This document shows positions 10,523 to 25,400 of a stretch of 64,000 nt of DNA, piece after piece. The position numbers and the translations under genes are program-made. The notes beneath the pieces are model-generated. The model was not told the DNA's origin. It saw nothing but the letters and a program-made list of their open reading frames with translations, and made no database searches. Location of the stretch: assembly GCA_034190875.2 (NCBI GenBank), contig CM067343.1:23008533-23072532 (forward strand), in the 5' to 3' direction. The DNA is from Urechis unicinctus (lineage: Eukaryota; Annelida; Polychaeta; Xenopneusta; Urechidae). Each line of letters opens with the position of its first letter. Positions within the stretch are counted from its first letter, which is position 1.

Positions 10523-13500
10523 TTTGACATATTGGCTTAGGCCGCCAATTATGCTGGACGTGTGTAGGAGCTTGTTGTGTAACATTCACTGGTCAGCCGT
10601 GATTGACACATGATTTAGGATGTAATATCAGCCATGATATTTCATCTTGTCTCACCGGTGAATATCTGTAATATGCAATAATGCAAAAGGCCCATTATTC
10701 CAGATTCTAAGTACAATCTGTTCAATAGATTCATTTTAATCGATATTGCAATTATCGCGTAATACAAAATGAACCTGCAAGTAATAGGAAGAAAAAACAA
10801 GGTATTATGTGCATACTCTTATAAAGATGCGAAGTCCCTTGAGGCAAATCCCGATTCTGCGTAACACGTACTTTTAGCGGTGAATTCCATCCAGTGAGGG
10901 TCATTGAAGTAGGCAGCTGTAGAGAAGCCAATATCCGGTTAAGTTATTTTGAGCTCGGGCAAAGTGAACTTGCGTAACCCTAATATGCCACATTCTAACC
11001 AATTGTCTTTGAAAATCTAATATGTAATATAAAAGCTCTTGATTTAAGAACGCTAGGATAAATATCTTATTTTCAGTCATTTACTATGCTCAGTAATTCT
11101 TATGAACACTGCGCAGTACATTAAATACACCTGGTATTATACACAACGTCGTAAAATTCGGTCCGATCGTACTCGATGACATTGCACTGGGATTAGAATG
11201 TGTCGCTCTATTACCTTAGATGAATTGCATCCATAGCACGATTTCTGTGTGCAGCTAATTAAACGACCCTCACTCTATCTCACTGCGTGAAATCTATGGC
11301 TCTAGGTATTATCTTTGCAAATCTTCTGTTGTAATATATGAAAGTAATATTGGTATAGAAGAAATCATATTCCCGTGAGTCATGTCAATAGAGCCACATA
11401 CTTGCAGCATTCGCCGGAAAATGACCCATGTAATCGAAGTGAAGTATTTCCCCACGGAAAGTGTGCGTGCCAAATGAAGAAATTATTTGCTTAACTCTGC
11501 AAATACAGTACCTTAGCAAGTAAGATAGATAGTGATTCCAATGGACTACAACGTCCCAATGTTTGCACTGAATTAAAATAGACAATAATAATACGACTGG
11601 GTATTCTACCCAGTTTGCTCCATGACATGGGCTTTTTACTGATACGGACGGAAGGTAGCACTGTGTCTACAGCGCCGATTTACTCAATGGGTCTTAATAT
11701 CGGCAAATCCTAGCAATTGTAAAGTAAAGATCCGCCGTCATTTTAATAGTATTGACAACGGAGCATCACCGTATGTGCTACTCTTGTAACAATATTTTAG
11801 GCACCTAATGCTTATCCCGGAATAAGAATATTTTACATTTCATCAAAAAGAAGAGTTATCGTTATTTTTGACTGACGCTTTGTATGAGCATATATAACGC
11901 AAACATTTCCATTTCTATCACACATTGTCGATAAAGAGTACAGTCACCATTAACGAATCTTTGCATATAATATCATGCAAATAGTCTGGTTTATAGTTCA
12001 TCAAGCTAAATGTATCCATGTGAAGTGAATACTAATGATCAATATATTCCTCGCCTAAGAAGAACAAGGATCCCTGACGAGGTCCAAGTCGGTTATGCTT
12101 ATGTCATTTTAGTGACATACACTAGAGTAGATACAATCTTGTCATGCACGATATTTCCTGCTTCTGCCGACGTTTACCTTGAGTTTACGCTAAAAACTAT
12201 GCGTTTTCAGTTTTAACCATGACAAAGTTAACAGCTGCGTTTGATAAGCCTTCATATGTTATCTAATATATATTTTTTCTGAGTAACTACGTGTGCAGCA
12301 AATTTTGAGAGGATACAACTATTTTCCCAGTGTACCATTACAAAGCGCTCGACATATCAGTGTTGTCTTCAATAAATTAAAAAGAGGGTCTTGGCCTAAA
12401 TACATTTGCTGTCTTAAGCATAGCCTTGGTGTTATTAGTTATCCTGACGAACGTTGCTAAGTCAGTGAACGATTATGCTTTCATTTTGTATTTAATTTTA
12501 CATCAAATCATTATATATTTCCCTCAACAGTAGTATGATGGCACTACCTTGCTGCGTGGTAGTTAATAAAATAAAGTCGACACCAGACCAGTATTTATTC
12601 ATCATCCACAGCTTGTACAATTACCACAAAAGGATTTTCCCCTTAGCTAAATAATGGAAGAAGAATAGTATTTTACTAAATGATAACATTAGTTGACTAT
12701 CTATGTCTGTAGGTTATCCATCGGGCAACCAGCGAACGGAGTAAGTCAAAATACATGCGTAATTGAACGATGTTTTTCATCTCATGTTCTACGAATGCAT
12801 AGCCACTGTGGCTATAATAATGATGATAGATTTTCAAACGAAGAATTAAATCTTATGACAAGTGTTGGGTGAACGTAAATGGCTGTAATAGAAGTAAATG
12901 ACCTCTCCTAGTGTGATAAGGGACACATGAGCATCAGTGAAAAAAATTGCTATACATTTAAAATTTTCGCGACAAGTATTGGATTTTAACGTCAATATTC
13001 CAGTTCTAAAGTGCATTGGATAAGCTCATATGCATGTTGAGAAAGTACATTGAATATGGGTAGTTGATCTTTGTTAAAGGTTTGTGCTAGTTTGAACCCG
13101 ACTTTATGCTGTTAACGAATTTACTGTTAACTAGTCGACTTAGTTAATATAGGGCGATGTGCGTATTCTTTTGACAGGTTCGTGGCTGATACAGTGCGAT
13201 CAATGACAGGTTCGCATTCCATCGATTATATTCTCATCTAGCAAGAACTAGGCGGGATGACGAGAAGTGCAACTTGCAATATGAATGATCATTACGTAAG
13301 CAATGACAACCTTGGTTGTTGCCTGCAATTATAGCACCGAGCATTTAAGGATATTGACTTTTGAGAATGTACAGCCCGCCAGGCAAAATGTCGCGCCTAA
13401 TGTACATCATAGTGGCTAATCATGTGACTGATTGCGCTTAGGTTGCATCATTTCAATGTGATGCTCCGTATAGCTATAGTGTGGTATAAATTAAATGATC

Positions 13501-15076
13501 CGTTGATGAAATGTACAATGCTGATAGCGGTTAATGTAATAATACTTGTAAATTTTGCAGCGAGATTTGTTGCTGGTATTTGTACAATTGTCACAGCCTG
13601 CCCGGCAACATATCGCCACAATAACAGTCCCGATGAAGTACCGTTTTAAATGTTGGCCAAAGTAACTCAAGTTACGTCATTACAAACGATAATCATCGCC
13701 GTATAATGCAGCATCATTCATGCGAGTCATGTCGACAAGTAATTGGTATGTGACGAAAAACGTAATGTTATGTCAGCTTTGTCTGCGTTCGTGAAGCAAC
13801 ATGACGCTGCTCATTGTGCGTATACAGATGTACTTGTTAATGCAAGAATATAAAAAAATACATAAAAAGTAGAGTATCACCGGTCAGGTAAGGTCTCGTT
13901 TCAGTACTTTACGCTCGGGACATAAACAGTGGTATTGCGTCTTGTAACAGTATATAACCATATTCTTCATGAAGCAGTGTATCTAGCTATGTACCGCAGG
14001 CATACCACCCGGCATATCTTCAAGACGTCCTGGCGCTGTTAGGTACGGGTTGCAATAAATAACAAATGGCAGTGCAGACAATTTACCTCATAACGTAATT
14101 ATATCTCAGTATATGGGCATACAGTCCAATCATAATTTTACCCATGTAATACGCTATCACAAGCCAAACCCTCGAGTGTCAAAATTGGCAAAAGGTTAGA
14201 AAAAGTTTTCACAGCCATCTTCATCCTTTAATTGCAGTCTGAATCACTTGACCTATGTAACTATGTAATGTCTGGGACCTGTAGTAAATACTTAGGTTTT
14301 ACCGATTTTATATGAACTTGTTTCCGTCCAATTCATTATTTTGATTTACTCTTAACCTATTTAAGGGCTATCTGTAAATCTTCAAAGTCGTGCGTTATAT
14401 TATGAAAGTTGTTAGCATCTCTCATCACCTAGTGTCCAGATCAGTGTGTCATCCACTTGCCTAACCAGCAATGGGTAGACTTGACATGATATAGTAGCGC
14501 ATTGATTTATGGCCCAGGGTATTTGTTCGATTTAACGCCTTATTTATTTAATGTTGAAGCCAAGCAGTCATGGTTAATTTATTTTAGTTCCCCATGTAAG
14601 ACCAACACAAGAACTCATGATTCCAATGCTGATTGTTCAACGGTCGTTTCGGCTAGGAAACTAAACCCGTTATTGCGGTAGCATCTTTCAATGAACCCAC
14701 ATCTTTTTAAGTACAAAGTAATATCTTACTAACATGATGCACGACACTATGTTCGAATAAATAGGCATTTGCAATGGAATATAAATATTCTATATTACAG
14801 ATGAATGTTGCGTTTACTGATCGGCTTCAGTAACTTAATGCCACCGTTAGTAACTATGATTAGACACATGTTCATAGAAATGTATTTTGGCATTAAAAGT
14901 CAACAAAGCAGTGGACCAGTTCATTTTTTGAATTTAACGCAAACCGTGTGGATGATTTGTCAAGGTAACAGCACATTACTGCCCTCATTTCCCTTTCAAA
15001 ACATCACTTACTCCAATAATTGATACACATATTATATAGTATTAAAGGCAACTGTTGATCAAATGAAATTTAGGGT

Positions 15077-15092
15077 GGGGGGGGGGGGGGGG
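15077..15092 (+). repeat. 16-base G run in LR-A2
   Basis: A poly-G tract at the same LR position as the G4 motif in LR-A1 and the C tracts of LR-B and LR-C. Length differs in each copy, as expected for a homopolymer. Confidence 0.9.
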
Positions 15093-17040
15093 CGGTGGAC
15101 GTATGCAACCCGCAGATTGAGGGCTGTGAGTCCTGCAAATACCAAATGACAACATGCGATTCAAATATCCTCTGAATGCTCATTACAGCGTGTTTCGATG
15201 CCGTGTGTTGTGATGGCGCCTATTTATTATGGTCACAACGCTTACGAAAACTGGTACCATTATTAAACGCCGTCGATTATGAGCAGATTCATTATGAACG
15301 AGACAGTTAACGTCTGATTTATAGCTCATTAGCCTTCATTAAAGAAATGTACAGCGTAGCCAAATGATCAATATATTTCTACTTAAATGAAACAAGGCTG
15401 GCTGAGGACCTCTGCAAAGCATGATCTGAAAACCAGTTGCTTTTATTTAGGGGAGGTTCAAACCAAACGCATTTATATAATAAGCAAAGCATGATTCATC
15501 ATCAACTTAATATGAACGGATGGGCGGCAACTTTACATCATGTTCCTTCTTGCATCACTTGTTTTGTGTTGTGTGGATGTAAACTATATGAACAAAAACC
15601 CTTTTCGACGATGAAACCATACCACATTATATTTCATATAATTTGTCAAAGTGTTAATTATTTTGCAGGCCATGGATTCTGATAATGCCACCCACATCGC
15701 AAAATCAGGTCCACGAATTAAAGCGCTCTCAATTTAAAAAGAATTAAATTGTAAATTTGATATGAAAGACAATAGACGGAGGTTTGAAGGATCATTGTTA
15801 TAATACATAGGCGCTTTGAGCCAATGTAAGGCTCTCACAAACTGTAGCTGTTTATGTAGTTTGTTCTAGTTAAGACGTTGCTGTCACAGTAAGCGATCAA
15901 CAAGCCTATGGTGTACATTGTGCTTGTACTGCAATACCATTTTACAGCAATTGAGCCTAACTCAACATGAAGTTGCTGCACATGTAAATGATCTTCTTCA
16001 ACAGGCTGGCGTGTTACATTTATACACTAGAATAAGGCACGCTCTTGATCTAATTCACGCACTAGGGTCATCCATCTTGTCTCTATATAAAGGCTAGAAC
16101 TGATCTAGATCAATGTCTTTATGCTTTTGTTTTTATGCTTGGCTGATTCCAGAGACTAATCGAGGATAGCATACCCACTGCAAAGTAGGCAAAGTACTGA
16201 GAAGCGATATATTTGTGCGACCTTGAGATGAATACTAATTAGCCGTTGTGGATGATTACTCAGATTAGGTTATTAAATGATAACAAATAGGTCTCACTTG
16301 GATTCGGCCCTGCGTAGCTTCATCTGATTAAATCAGCTTTTACAGGTCTACATCATAGTAAAGGTTTGTATATGTCGCAATTACGTGCGTTACCACAGTT
16401 TGTGTTTATACTTTCTGCAATGATTGCTTATTTGTTAGCCTATTTGTTCTATGGTGGCAAGGCATAATAGCATAAAATATATGTTATTTTGATGATTAGC
16501 GGACCAAATAAAATACATCAAAAGGCAATGTTAAAACCCGAACCAAGGAGGTACGAGACGAAAGTACGTACAATACAACCTCAACATCGCAAGGGCCACT
16601 GATTATTCAAGGTTAAGAAGTAAATCAGCTTGGGAGATAAATTTTTTATCAGTGGTTCAACATAGGAACAGGTACTCCTAGATTCATAGACGTGTTGTGA
16701 TTATGTAATGAATATGAAACAATTAAATGTATTTGGAAGCATTTAGAATACGGTGTTTTTTTTAATTTTGAATTTTGCATCAACAATTAGCCAACAATTT
16801 TTCGTCAAACATAATTACAATCTGCTGTAAGCAGCGATTTCAAATAGTAAAAATAAATAAATAAGAATGTTAATTGCCTCTTGTTTGTTAACCCTACCCA
16901 TACAAATTATAGAAAAAGGCAAAGCTTGAACATACATATGTCGAGCCCAAGGTATATACGGTGAACTAGAGGACAAATGGTTTTGTTGCAGTGAAACGGC
17001 TTCAATCGCGAAAAGCTATTGAAATTTCCAGACAAAATCG

Positions 17041-19314
17041 ATTGATAAGCCCTATGGCATGTGTATCCGGGTGGAAAGTGGAAAGACGGTAATTGTATCA
17101 GCGTATATAGTAGATATATTATCTGGTTTGTATGACTGACATTCATGCATGCAATTTTGAACCAATCATCTTATAATATGATCCTAAGATCTAATGACAT
17201 TCTTCTTCTATAGAGCACGGTGATTATATTATATATGAACATTGGTTATTGTACATCAGCTTGTATTAGTATGTTCACATGGGAAATAACCCTCTGTTAC
17301 AAATATACCTAGGTCGTGATGGTGATAGATAGTTTTGGAAGCTAAGGTAAAGGCATTTGGAGCGAAGAGGTCATGCGGATTCCCCGGGCTTTGGTTGGCG
17401 AGTATGCACATATAATATGACTCCAGTGTGTGAACCTCAAACAAAAGCACGCTTGCGTACTTTTTGCTAATACTGGTCAAAGCACCAAACTGTTTGCGAC
17501 TGTCATCCATCGTGCAACCTACTACACATTAACCTAATATTTAGTTTCCTTCATCAGAAGTTATAATGCTCGTTGGATTATTGACATTTATATTTCGCGA
17601 ACTTAGCGTTGATAAACAACGTGGTAAGCATGTTACCATTCGCAGTTAAGCGAGACGCCGATATTCTGCCCCAGCAGTATAAAAAACAATTCTTTAATCT
17701 TCTACATAAGAAGAAGCTGTTGATTAATATGAACCAACTGGCTCTATGAGGCCCCAATCCTACCTAGCAGCATTATCAAATACCTTTACTTTTTTAAGCA
17801 AATTGGAAACGGAAAATCAAGTAAAATGATTGGTATTAAATGTCGGCATCTTAGATATGAGCAAGGATTAGAGAGTGGATGGTAAATGAATCTGATCGTA
17901 TGTTACTAACCGATAAGGGACCTCTAGATAGCAGTCTTGAGACTCAGTCCAAGTGTTAACAAATCAACACTTTAACTCTGCCAAATTCGTGTCACACATC
18001 GCGATTTATGCACCCTGTCATGCATGTGGTTGCAATCAAAACCATTGCATGTCAGTAATCCGTAATAACTTCTTTGTGAAGCCGAATTGTGGACAAACAG
18101 TCCCAATATAAACTTATAGCTTACGATTGTCGTCTATCTATGAAGACAATATGTTGATCACTAAAGCAAGTGTATGTGGTAATCAAAATATCCAATTGCA
18201 ATCTGTTTGATGTTCACCATTCATAGGATTTATTGAATCACTAAGAAGCATACCGAGACAATAGACGAAAATAATAACATATTGCGTTGATATGTGCAGG
18301 TAAAGAAGGCTTTTGATGTAACATTACAAAGTAATAGATGCATTATGAATATGACATCAACAAAAGGGAGTATTGTTCATAACCCGAAGCGCCACGCAGC
18401 GACTAAATGTTTTGCATAATCACCCAATGAAAAACAACAAATTTACTCATAGAAATTTAAGAAATATGTTAGATAAATAGAGTGATTAATAAATATAAGA
18501 GAGAGGTGGGGGAAACGTAGGAAAACATTAAGGAACAAAAAAGCTAAACGAGAGCAGCGAGAAAGCTAAGGGGGAGCAGTAACAAGTCGACGTAGGCTAC
18601 TGACGTAATCTAGACGTAAGCAGCAAGACGCTAAATGACAGCAGCGAAAGAGTATGTGTCGAGTGCGGCTTTCATTCACGGAAAATCTTATGAAAGCAAT
18701 TGATTCATACTTCGCATATTCATATCTCGCATATCCTGAACATTCAATATGCGACAGAATTGTCCCCAAATGTACAATTTCATACAATACAAGCCACATA
18801 AAACATTCTGTTTATACCTGCAGCGACAAAAATACAAACAACAAGTAAACAATAACACAATCAATATAATATATGTGTTCGCATTGCACTACATGACGTT
18901 CATCGCAATCATTTTCAACAAAATAGCTTAGGGTCGCTATCCTCTCTGAGTTGACACACATGTATGTGAGTAATTATGTGATCACTATGCTTGGCATCTC
19001 CTTAATAGACTATATTGAAGATGTTACTGGTAACTCAAGATGGTTAAGTTGATGGTTATGGTAATAGTAATAACAGGGATTTACGATCGCTTCAACACCG
19101 TGGTGCTATCGCGATGGCGATGAATGAGGGTGGTTGTGATGTTTGGGCTTCCCCCAATATGTGCCAGCCCCCACAAAGCACTACCCCATTGCCCTTATTG
19201 GGCTGCTAAGCCCATGCCGTCGGCACGAAGCTCCTCTTGCATCGATAAAACACGTGCCTATAACACTCTAAAACTAGCATGCCCTGCCTGGCTTCAAACA
19301 AAGCCCTATTTTGT
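17041..19314. other. Unassigned interval between LR-A2 and E1
   Basis: I find no match to the rest of the window and no recognisable gene. A minus-strand open frame at 17256-17510 (84 codons) has no family I know. Bases 18490-18650 are purine-rich with scattered AGCAGCGA and GACGTA repeats. The piece at 19100-19260 is more GC-rich than its surroundings. This interval is the spacer of the LR-A2/LR-B inverted repeat, together with E1. Confidence 0.5.
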
Positions 19315-20652
19315 CTAAGACAGTATATCCCTAAAATGAAACAGCAACTTACTACTCATCTATATGCTCTTCAAATTGCGCTGCACACATAAGTTTATAC
19401 GCAGGGCCCTCATCTAGCCACAAACGACGGCATTTGTTGATGATGCAGTAAAAAGCATCACATGTGGTAATGTTATCAGGTGTTACAATTCGAATCATGT
19501 GTGCCCGGATATGAGCGATCTGACCGGAAACTACCATAATTACCGTTGGACATCTCAATCAAATCTAGAAGACCGTAGCTTGCAGAGGGGTGCGGTTTCA
19601 AATTACTTTTGCAGTTGGTCGACAGCATGTCTTGCCTCAGGCTGGAGGATTAGTCATTAGGCCTGGTATTGATGCTGTTCTTTCTTGACGCAATTATGCT
19701 GAAACAATTGATGTCCACATTCAGTCTTCTAAATAATATTACCTCACGTATAACCCCCTAAGGAAGGCGATACATGTAAGCCTTTCTTTGTAACATTAAT
19801 ATATGAGTAAATCAAGTAACGACGGTTTGTACGTCCATACCTTGACCAAAATATCCCTACGGTTGACAATTATGGCCGTTCCAGACCGTATGATAATAGG
19901 AAACAAGGGCGAAAAAACCGTTTGGGCCATAGGTATTTGTGTAGGTTAATACAACCTATTTTTTTAGTTATTTGCTCCCATCACACAAACCCGTTACTCG
20001 GCATATATAATCATATTTTATGGTACTATACTGCAGCCATTTGTCGTTCGTGATCACACACTTTTAATATATGTGTATAATTGTCCCTGAACGAAGACCC
20101 CGTTCAAAATCCTATCCTTAACGCATGAAAGATTGGAAAATCTGCTTACTAGCAGCTCCGTGAGATAAAATGCCTGTACTGAAAGATTTGACAGAATGCC
20201 GTTAACCATCCCCAGTGCGTCAGATGTGATTGAAAGCAATCTGTGTCAGGCGTACCATCTCCCATTACCCAATAGCCCCGCCCGTTTTACGCCAGATTGT
20301 AAAGGGTTTGAGACAAAGCCATGTGTAACAAAGGAAGTACAGATAAGTACGATTGCTAAAGGGCTTATGTGTGTTTTCAAATGGTTTGGCCAAGAGTTAA
20401 TTTAAGCTTCAGCCCATAGCATTAACGTTATTAAGCGGATCTCCCCAGACAGTGGCTTGATCAATTGATTCCAACCAGAATAATTGAAAGCAATTGCGTT
20501 AATTATGGGTGTCTCCAAACGTTGCGGGCCTCAATAGGCTCCAGACATAATTGTCTAAGCGACCCAGTGATATTACAGACGGTGAACAGGGGTCCCTACG
20601 TTCTCTTAAAAAGCAATAAATTATCACTTGAAGATTTGCTTTCTTGTCGAAT
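19315..20652 (+). repeat. E1: copy of a 1.3-kb repeat, inverted relative to E2
   Basis: Matches 50815-52120 in reverse over its full length, often at about 85-90% by eye. Anchors are 20617-20650 with 50815-50850, 20190-20290 with 51190-51300, and 19860-19920 with 51530-51590. I see no clear terminal inverted repeats at its ends. A 69-codon frame at 20196-20405 (starting MPLTIPSASDVIE) is matched at its start by the E2 minus strand, but the two later diverge. No protein family is recognised. Confidence 0.8.
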
Positions 20653-21189
20653 ATTTTTAATTTAAAAGTGGCTTCGTCAATTTGTACCAGACAAAAGTTA
20701 ACCTTGCAATCGTTGATACTACTCTATAAGAGTGGTTTTTTTAAAAACAAGTCGCAAAATGATAAAGTGGGGGCAAAGAATGCTATTTCGAAGTGCAAAT
20801 ACATTTCAGGCATCATAAGACGGTCGACTGTCTTTTTTAGGAATATTGCTATTAAGAAAAAAGCGGAACAGGAGGGAGTAGCGTATCGCAGCTGCTTACA
20901 CACTCCAAGGCATGGCGGATAATTATTGCGTAACATGTAATGAAACCTTCTGGCTGAAAGGAATTATGCAGAAGGTTTTAACATTGCCTCTATATAGGGA
21001 AAAACTCGACCATTCGCCCGTCGTTAAATTATTATTTTCAATAATCGGCATTTTCATATTTGCTTTGCGTGGACCTACTTTAAGGTGTAAATTGTGGCTT
21101 TCACTGGCAGATTTACTGAATTTTGGGATTTGCGTCAAGAATGATAGTCATGATATCAAGGTGCAAATCGTCAGTACTCAGCGCGAGAT
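20653..21189 (+). other. Unassigned interval with an open frame (20644-20922)
   Basis: This lies between E1 and LR-B. The open frames at 20644-20922 (92 codons, lysine-rich) and 20912-21247 (111 codons, with two hydrophobic stretches) overlap by about 10 bases in different frames. The second runs into LR-B sequence, which argues against a real gene. Nothing is recognised. Confidence 0.35.
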
Positions 21190-22483
21190 ATGTATTCGTC
21201 GTCTCGTACATCCTTGGATCGGGTTTTATTGTTGCCTTTTGATGTAGTATACTGGAATGGCTAATCATCAAAATAACATATATTTTATGCTATTATGCCT
21301 TGCCACCATAGAACAGACAAGCTTACAAATAAGCAATCATAGCCGAATGTATAAACACAAACTGTTGTAACGCGCATTATGGCGACAAACCTTTGCTTTG
21401 ATGTAGATCTGTAAAAGCTGATTAAATCGGATGAAGCTACGCAGCGCCGGATTCCAGTGATGCATATTGGTTTTCATTTGATAACTTAATCAGCATAATC
21501 ACCCAAAACGGCTTATTGGTATTCATCCCAAGGTCGCACAAATATATCATTTTCAGTACATTGCCTACTTTACACTGTGTATATTATTCAAAGTTAATCT
21601 CCAGAATCGACCAAGCATGGAAACAAAACCGTATAGCCATTGATCTAGATTACCTCTAGTCATTATACAGAGACAGGATGGATGACCCTAGTTGCTTGAA
21701 TTAAAGCATGAGCGTGCTTTATTCTAGTGTACAGATTTAATTCCCCACCCGGTTGACGGAGCTCATTTACATGTGCACCAACTTAATATTTACCAGAGCA
21801 AACTAAAGCCTTACATTGGCTCAAAGCACCATGTGTTATAGCAATACGTCGTCGATCCCTTGTCTGTTGTCTTTAATATCTAATTTACAATTTAGTTATA
21901 ATTGAACTCACTGCGCTTTAATTCATGGACCCGATATAGCATACGATGTAAGTGCCAATGTTATGAATTCGTCAAATGTATAAAGTAGTATCACTCCCAC
22001 GGCCTTCAAAAAGATTAACATTTTGACTATTCATTTGAAATATAACCTGGTATGACTTGATCGGCGAATAGGGTTTTTGTACATACAGTTTTCTTTGACA
22101 CAACACACAAAAAGTGATGCAAGAACAAAATATAACGTCAAGATGCTGCCCAATTCCTCATATTAAGTTGAAGATGAATCATGCGTTGTTTCATTGAAGT
22201 GGAGGATATATTGATCATTCGGCTACACTGTACATGCTTTAATGAATGTTAATAAGCTATCAATCAGACGTAATGATTTGGCTCGTAATCGACGGCGTGT
22301 AATAATGATACCAGATATCGCAAATATTGTGATAAAATTAAACAGGCGCCATCACAGCGCCCGGCATCAAAGCTCATTGTTATAAGCATTCAGCGGATAT
22401 TGGAATCGCATATTGTCATTCGGTATTTGCAGGACTCACAGCCCTCAATCTGCGGGATGCATACGTGCGCCACCCAAACACCA

Positions 22484-22496
22484 CCCCCCCCCCCCC
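22484..22496 (-). repeat. 13-base C run in LR-B
   Basis: This is the inverted equivalent of the G tracts in LR-A1 and LR-A2, found just past the shared CAGCCCTCAATCTGCGGG context. Confidence 0.9.
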
Positions 22497-25400
22497 AACC
22501 CCGACCCTTATTTCCCTTGGATCAATAGTTTGCCTTTAATACTATATAATGTGTGAATCAATTATTGAAGTAAGTGATGTTTGTGAAAGGGGAATGAGGG
22601 TAGTAACAAGCTGTTACCTTGACAAATCATCCATTCAGTTTGCATTTGCATTCAGTTTGCAGTTTCCATTGCGAATACCTATTTTTTAACAAAAAAGTTC
22701 CACGCTGTACGTAGAAAGATGTGCGTTCATCGTAAGGTGCAATCGCAATAAAGGGTTTAGTTTCCTAGCTGAAACGACCGGTGACAAACCACAATCGGAA
22801 GCTAGAGTATTTGTGTTGGTTTTACTATGGGGAACTAAATTAACCCTGACTGCTTGGCTGTAACATACAATATATAGGGCGTTGAATCAAACGAATACCC
22901 CAGGCTATCAATCAATGCGCCACTATATCCTGTCAAGTCCACCCAGTGCAGGATGACATACTTATCGGGACACTTGGTAATGATAGATGCGTACAACTTT
23001 AATAGTATAACGCACGGCTTTGAAGATCTACAGATAGCCCTTAAATAGGTTAAGAGTAAAACAAAACAACGAATTGGACGGAAAGAAGTCCATATAAAAT
23101 CGAGAAAACCTAAGCATTTACTACAGGTCCCAGACATTACATCGTCTAAGTGATTCAGACAGCAATTAAAGAATGACGATGGCTGTGAATTCCTTTTCTA
23201 ACTTTAGCCAATTTTGACACTCAAGGGTATGGCTTGTGATAGCGGATAACATGGGCAAAAATTTGATTGGACTAAACAATGCTGTAAGCCCATGTACTGA
23301 GATATTGTTACATTTAGAGGTAAATTATCTGCAATGCCATTCGTTATTGTTTGCAACCCGTACCAAACAGCGCCATCACGTCTCGAAGATATGCCGGATG
23401 GTATGCCTGCAGCAAATAGCTAGATAAAATGCTTCATGAAGAATATGCTTATATATTGTTACAAGACGCAATCTCACTGTTAATGAGCAGCGTCATGATG
23501 CTTCACGACCGCAGTACATGCTTGCATAACATTAAGTTTTCGTCACATACCTATTACATAACGACATGGCTCGCATGAATGATGTTGCATAATAAGGCGA
23601 TGATAACGGGTTGTGTTGACGTTACTTGATTAACTTTGGGGTACCTTTCAACCAGTACATCATTGGAGCTATCATTAGGGCGACATCCTGCCGGGCAGTC
23701 GGTGACGATTGTAAAAATACCAGCAGCAAATCACGCTGCAAAATTTACACGTATAATGTAGAACGACGGAAATTCACATCATGAGTACGTTTGTTTAAAA
23801 GTGTGACTTATACGCATTTTGAAAAACAATGCATTAAGAATATTAATAATACATTAACCGCATCAGCATTGTACATCTCATCAAATGATCATTTAATCTA
23901 TACGACACTATAGATATACGGAGCATCACATTGAAATGATGCAACCTAAACGCGATCAGTCACATGATTAGCCACTATGATGTACATTAGGCGCGACATT
24001 TTGCCTGGCGGGCTGTACTTTCTTAATCAATATCCTCTAATGGTGGCTTACGCAATGATCATTTATATCGCAAGTTGCAAATCTCGTCAGCCTACCTAGC
24101 TCCTAATAGATGAGAATAAAATTGATCACATGCGAACCTGTTTATTCATTGTATCAGCCACGAACCTGTGAAACGAATACGCACATTGCCCTATATTAAC
24201 TATATCTACTCGTTAACAGTAAAATCGCGCAACATAGATAAAGTCGGGTTCAAACAAGCCCAAATCTTTCACAAAGATCAGCCACTCATATTCAATGTGC
24301 TTTCTCTATATGCGTATAAGCTGTTTCATTGCACTTTAGAACTGGAATACTGACGTTAAAATCCGATACACGTCACAAAAATATTAAATGTTTAGCAAAC
24401 TTTTACACTGACGCTCTTGTGTCCCAAATCATACAAGGAGAGGTTATTTTCTTCTATATCACCCATTTACGTTCACCCAAGTTTGCTATAAGATTCAATT
24501 ATTCGTTCGAAAATTTATCAACATTATTATAGCTACAGTGGCTATGCATTCGTAGAACATGAGATGAAAAACATCGTTCAATTAAGCATGTATTTTGAAG
24601 TAATCTGTTCGCAGATGGCCCGATTGATAAACTACAGGCATAGATAGTCAACTAATGTTATCATTTAGTAATATTCTATTATCCTTTCATTGCTTAGCTT
24701 AGGGGACAATCATTTGGTGGTAATGGTACAAACTGTGGGTGATACTGGTCTGGTGTCGACTTGATACCACGCAGCAAGGTATATTATATTTATGCTTGTT
24801 GTAAGTAAAGCATGGGTGCTTGCATTCATCGATTAGCTTTACAAATATCGTGATATCCGCTCGAAATATTATTGCGGACAGAGTTGCAATATGCGATTCA
24901 GGAATTTTATGATTTAATATATAATTGAATACAAAATAAAAGCATAATCGTTCAATGTCTTAGAAACGTTTGTAAGGAAAGCAAATGTATTTGTGCCAAC
25001 ACTCACCTTTTTTAATTGATTGAAGACAGCACTGAAGTGCCGAGCGCTTTGTAATGGTACACTGGGAAAATAGTAGTTTCCTCTCAACATTTGCTGCATA
25101 CGTGGTTACTCAGAAAAAGGATGTAAGATGACATATGAGGTCTTATCAAACGCACCTTTCCCATGGTTAAGACTGACACAACGCATAGTTTGTAACCTAA
25201 GCTCAAAGTAATATTTGGCAGAAGCGGTATTATCATGTATGACATGATTGTATCTACTCTAGTGTCTGTCACTAAAATGGCATATCAGCATAACCGACGT
25301 GGACCTCGTCAGGGAGCCTTGTTCTTGTTAGACGAGGAATGTATTGACCATTAGTACTTTCTTCACAGGGATACATTTAGCTTGATGAACGATAAACCAG

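Larger units (their letters stand above)
9920..17040 (+). repeat. LR-A2: most complete + strand LR copy
   Basis: Matches LR-B in reverse from 30590 down to about 21190, and LR-C in reverse down to about 39860. Anchors: 13181-13300 with 24031-24160; 11645-11760 with 25730-25850; 16440-16500 with 21260-21310; 16990-17036 with 39865-39915. Relative to the other copies it lacks sequence matching LR-B 27080-27540 and 27960-28925. Its right border is sharp: past 17036 it no longer matches LR-C. No gene is recognised. It holds a minisatellite at 10395-10522 and a 16-G run at 15077-15092. Confidence 0.85.

Noticed and set aside
15437-15682. 81-codon frame in LR-A2
   Set aside because: Equivalent positions in LR-B and LR-C contain stops and no motif is seen.
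9920-17040. LR as a Helitron
   Set aside because: One border starts with TC and a minisatellite is present, but no CTRR end with hairpin and no Rep/helicase trace was seen.
17256-17510. 84-codon minus-strand frame starting MDDSRKQF
   Set aside because: No family, splice signals or upstream promoter recognised; length is within chance for this DNA.
20912-21247. 111-codon frame with hydrophobic stretches as a membrane protein gene
   Set aside because: It crosses the E1/LR-B spacer into LR-B sequence, where other copies are not open.
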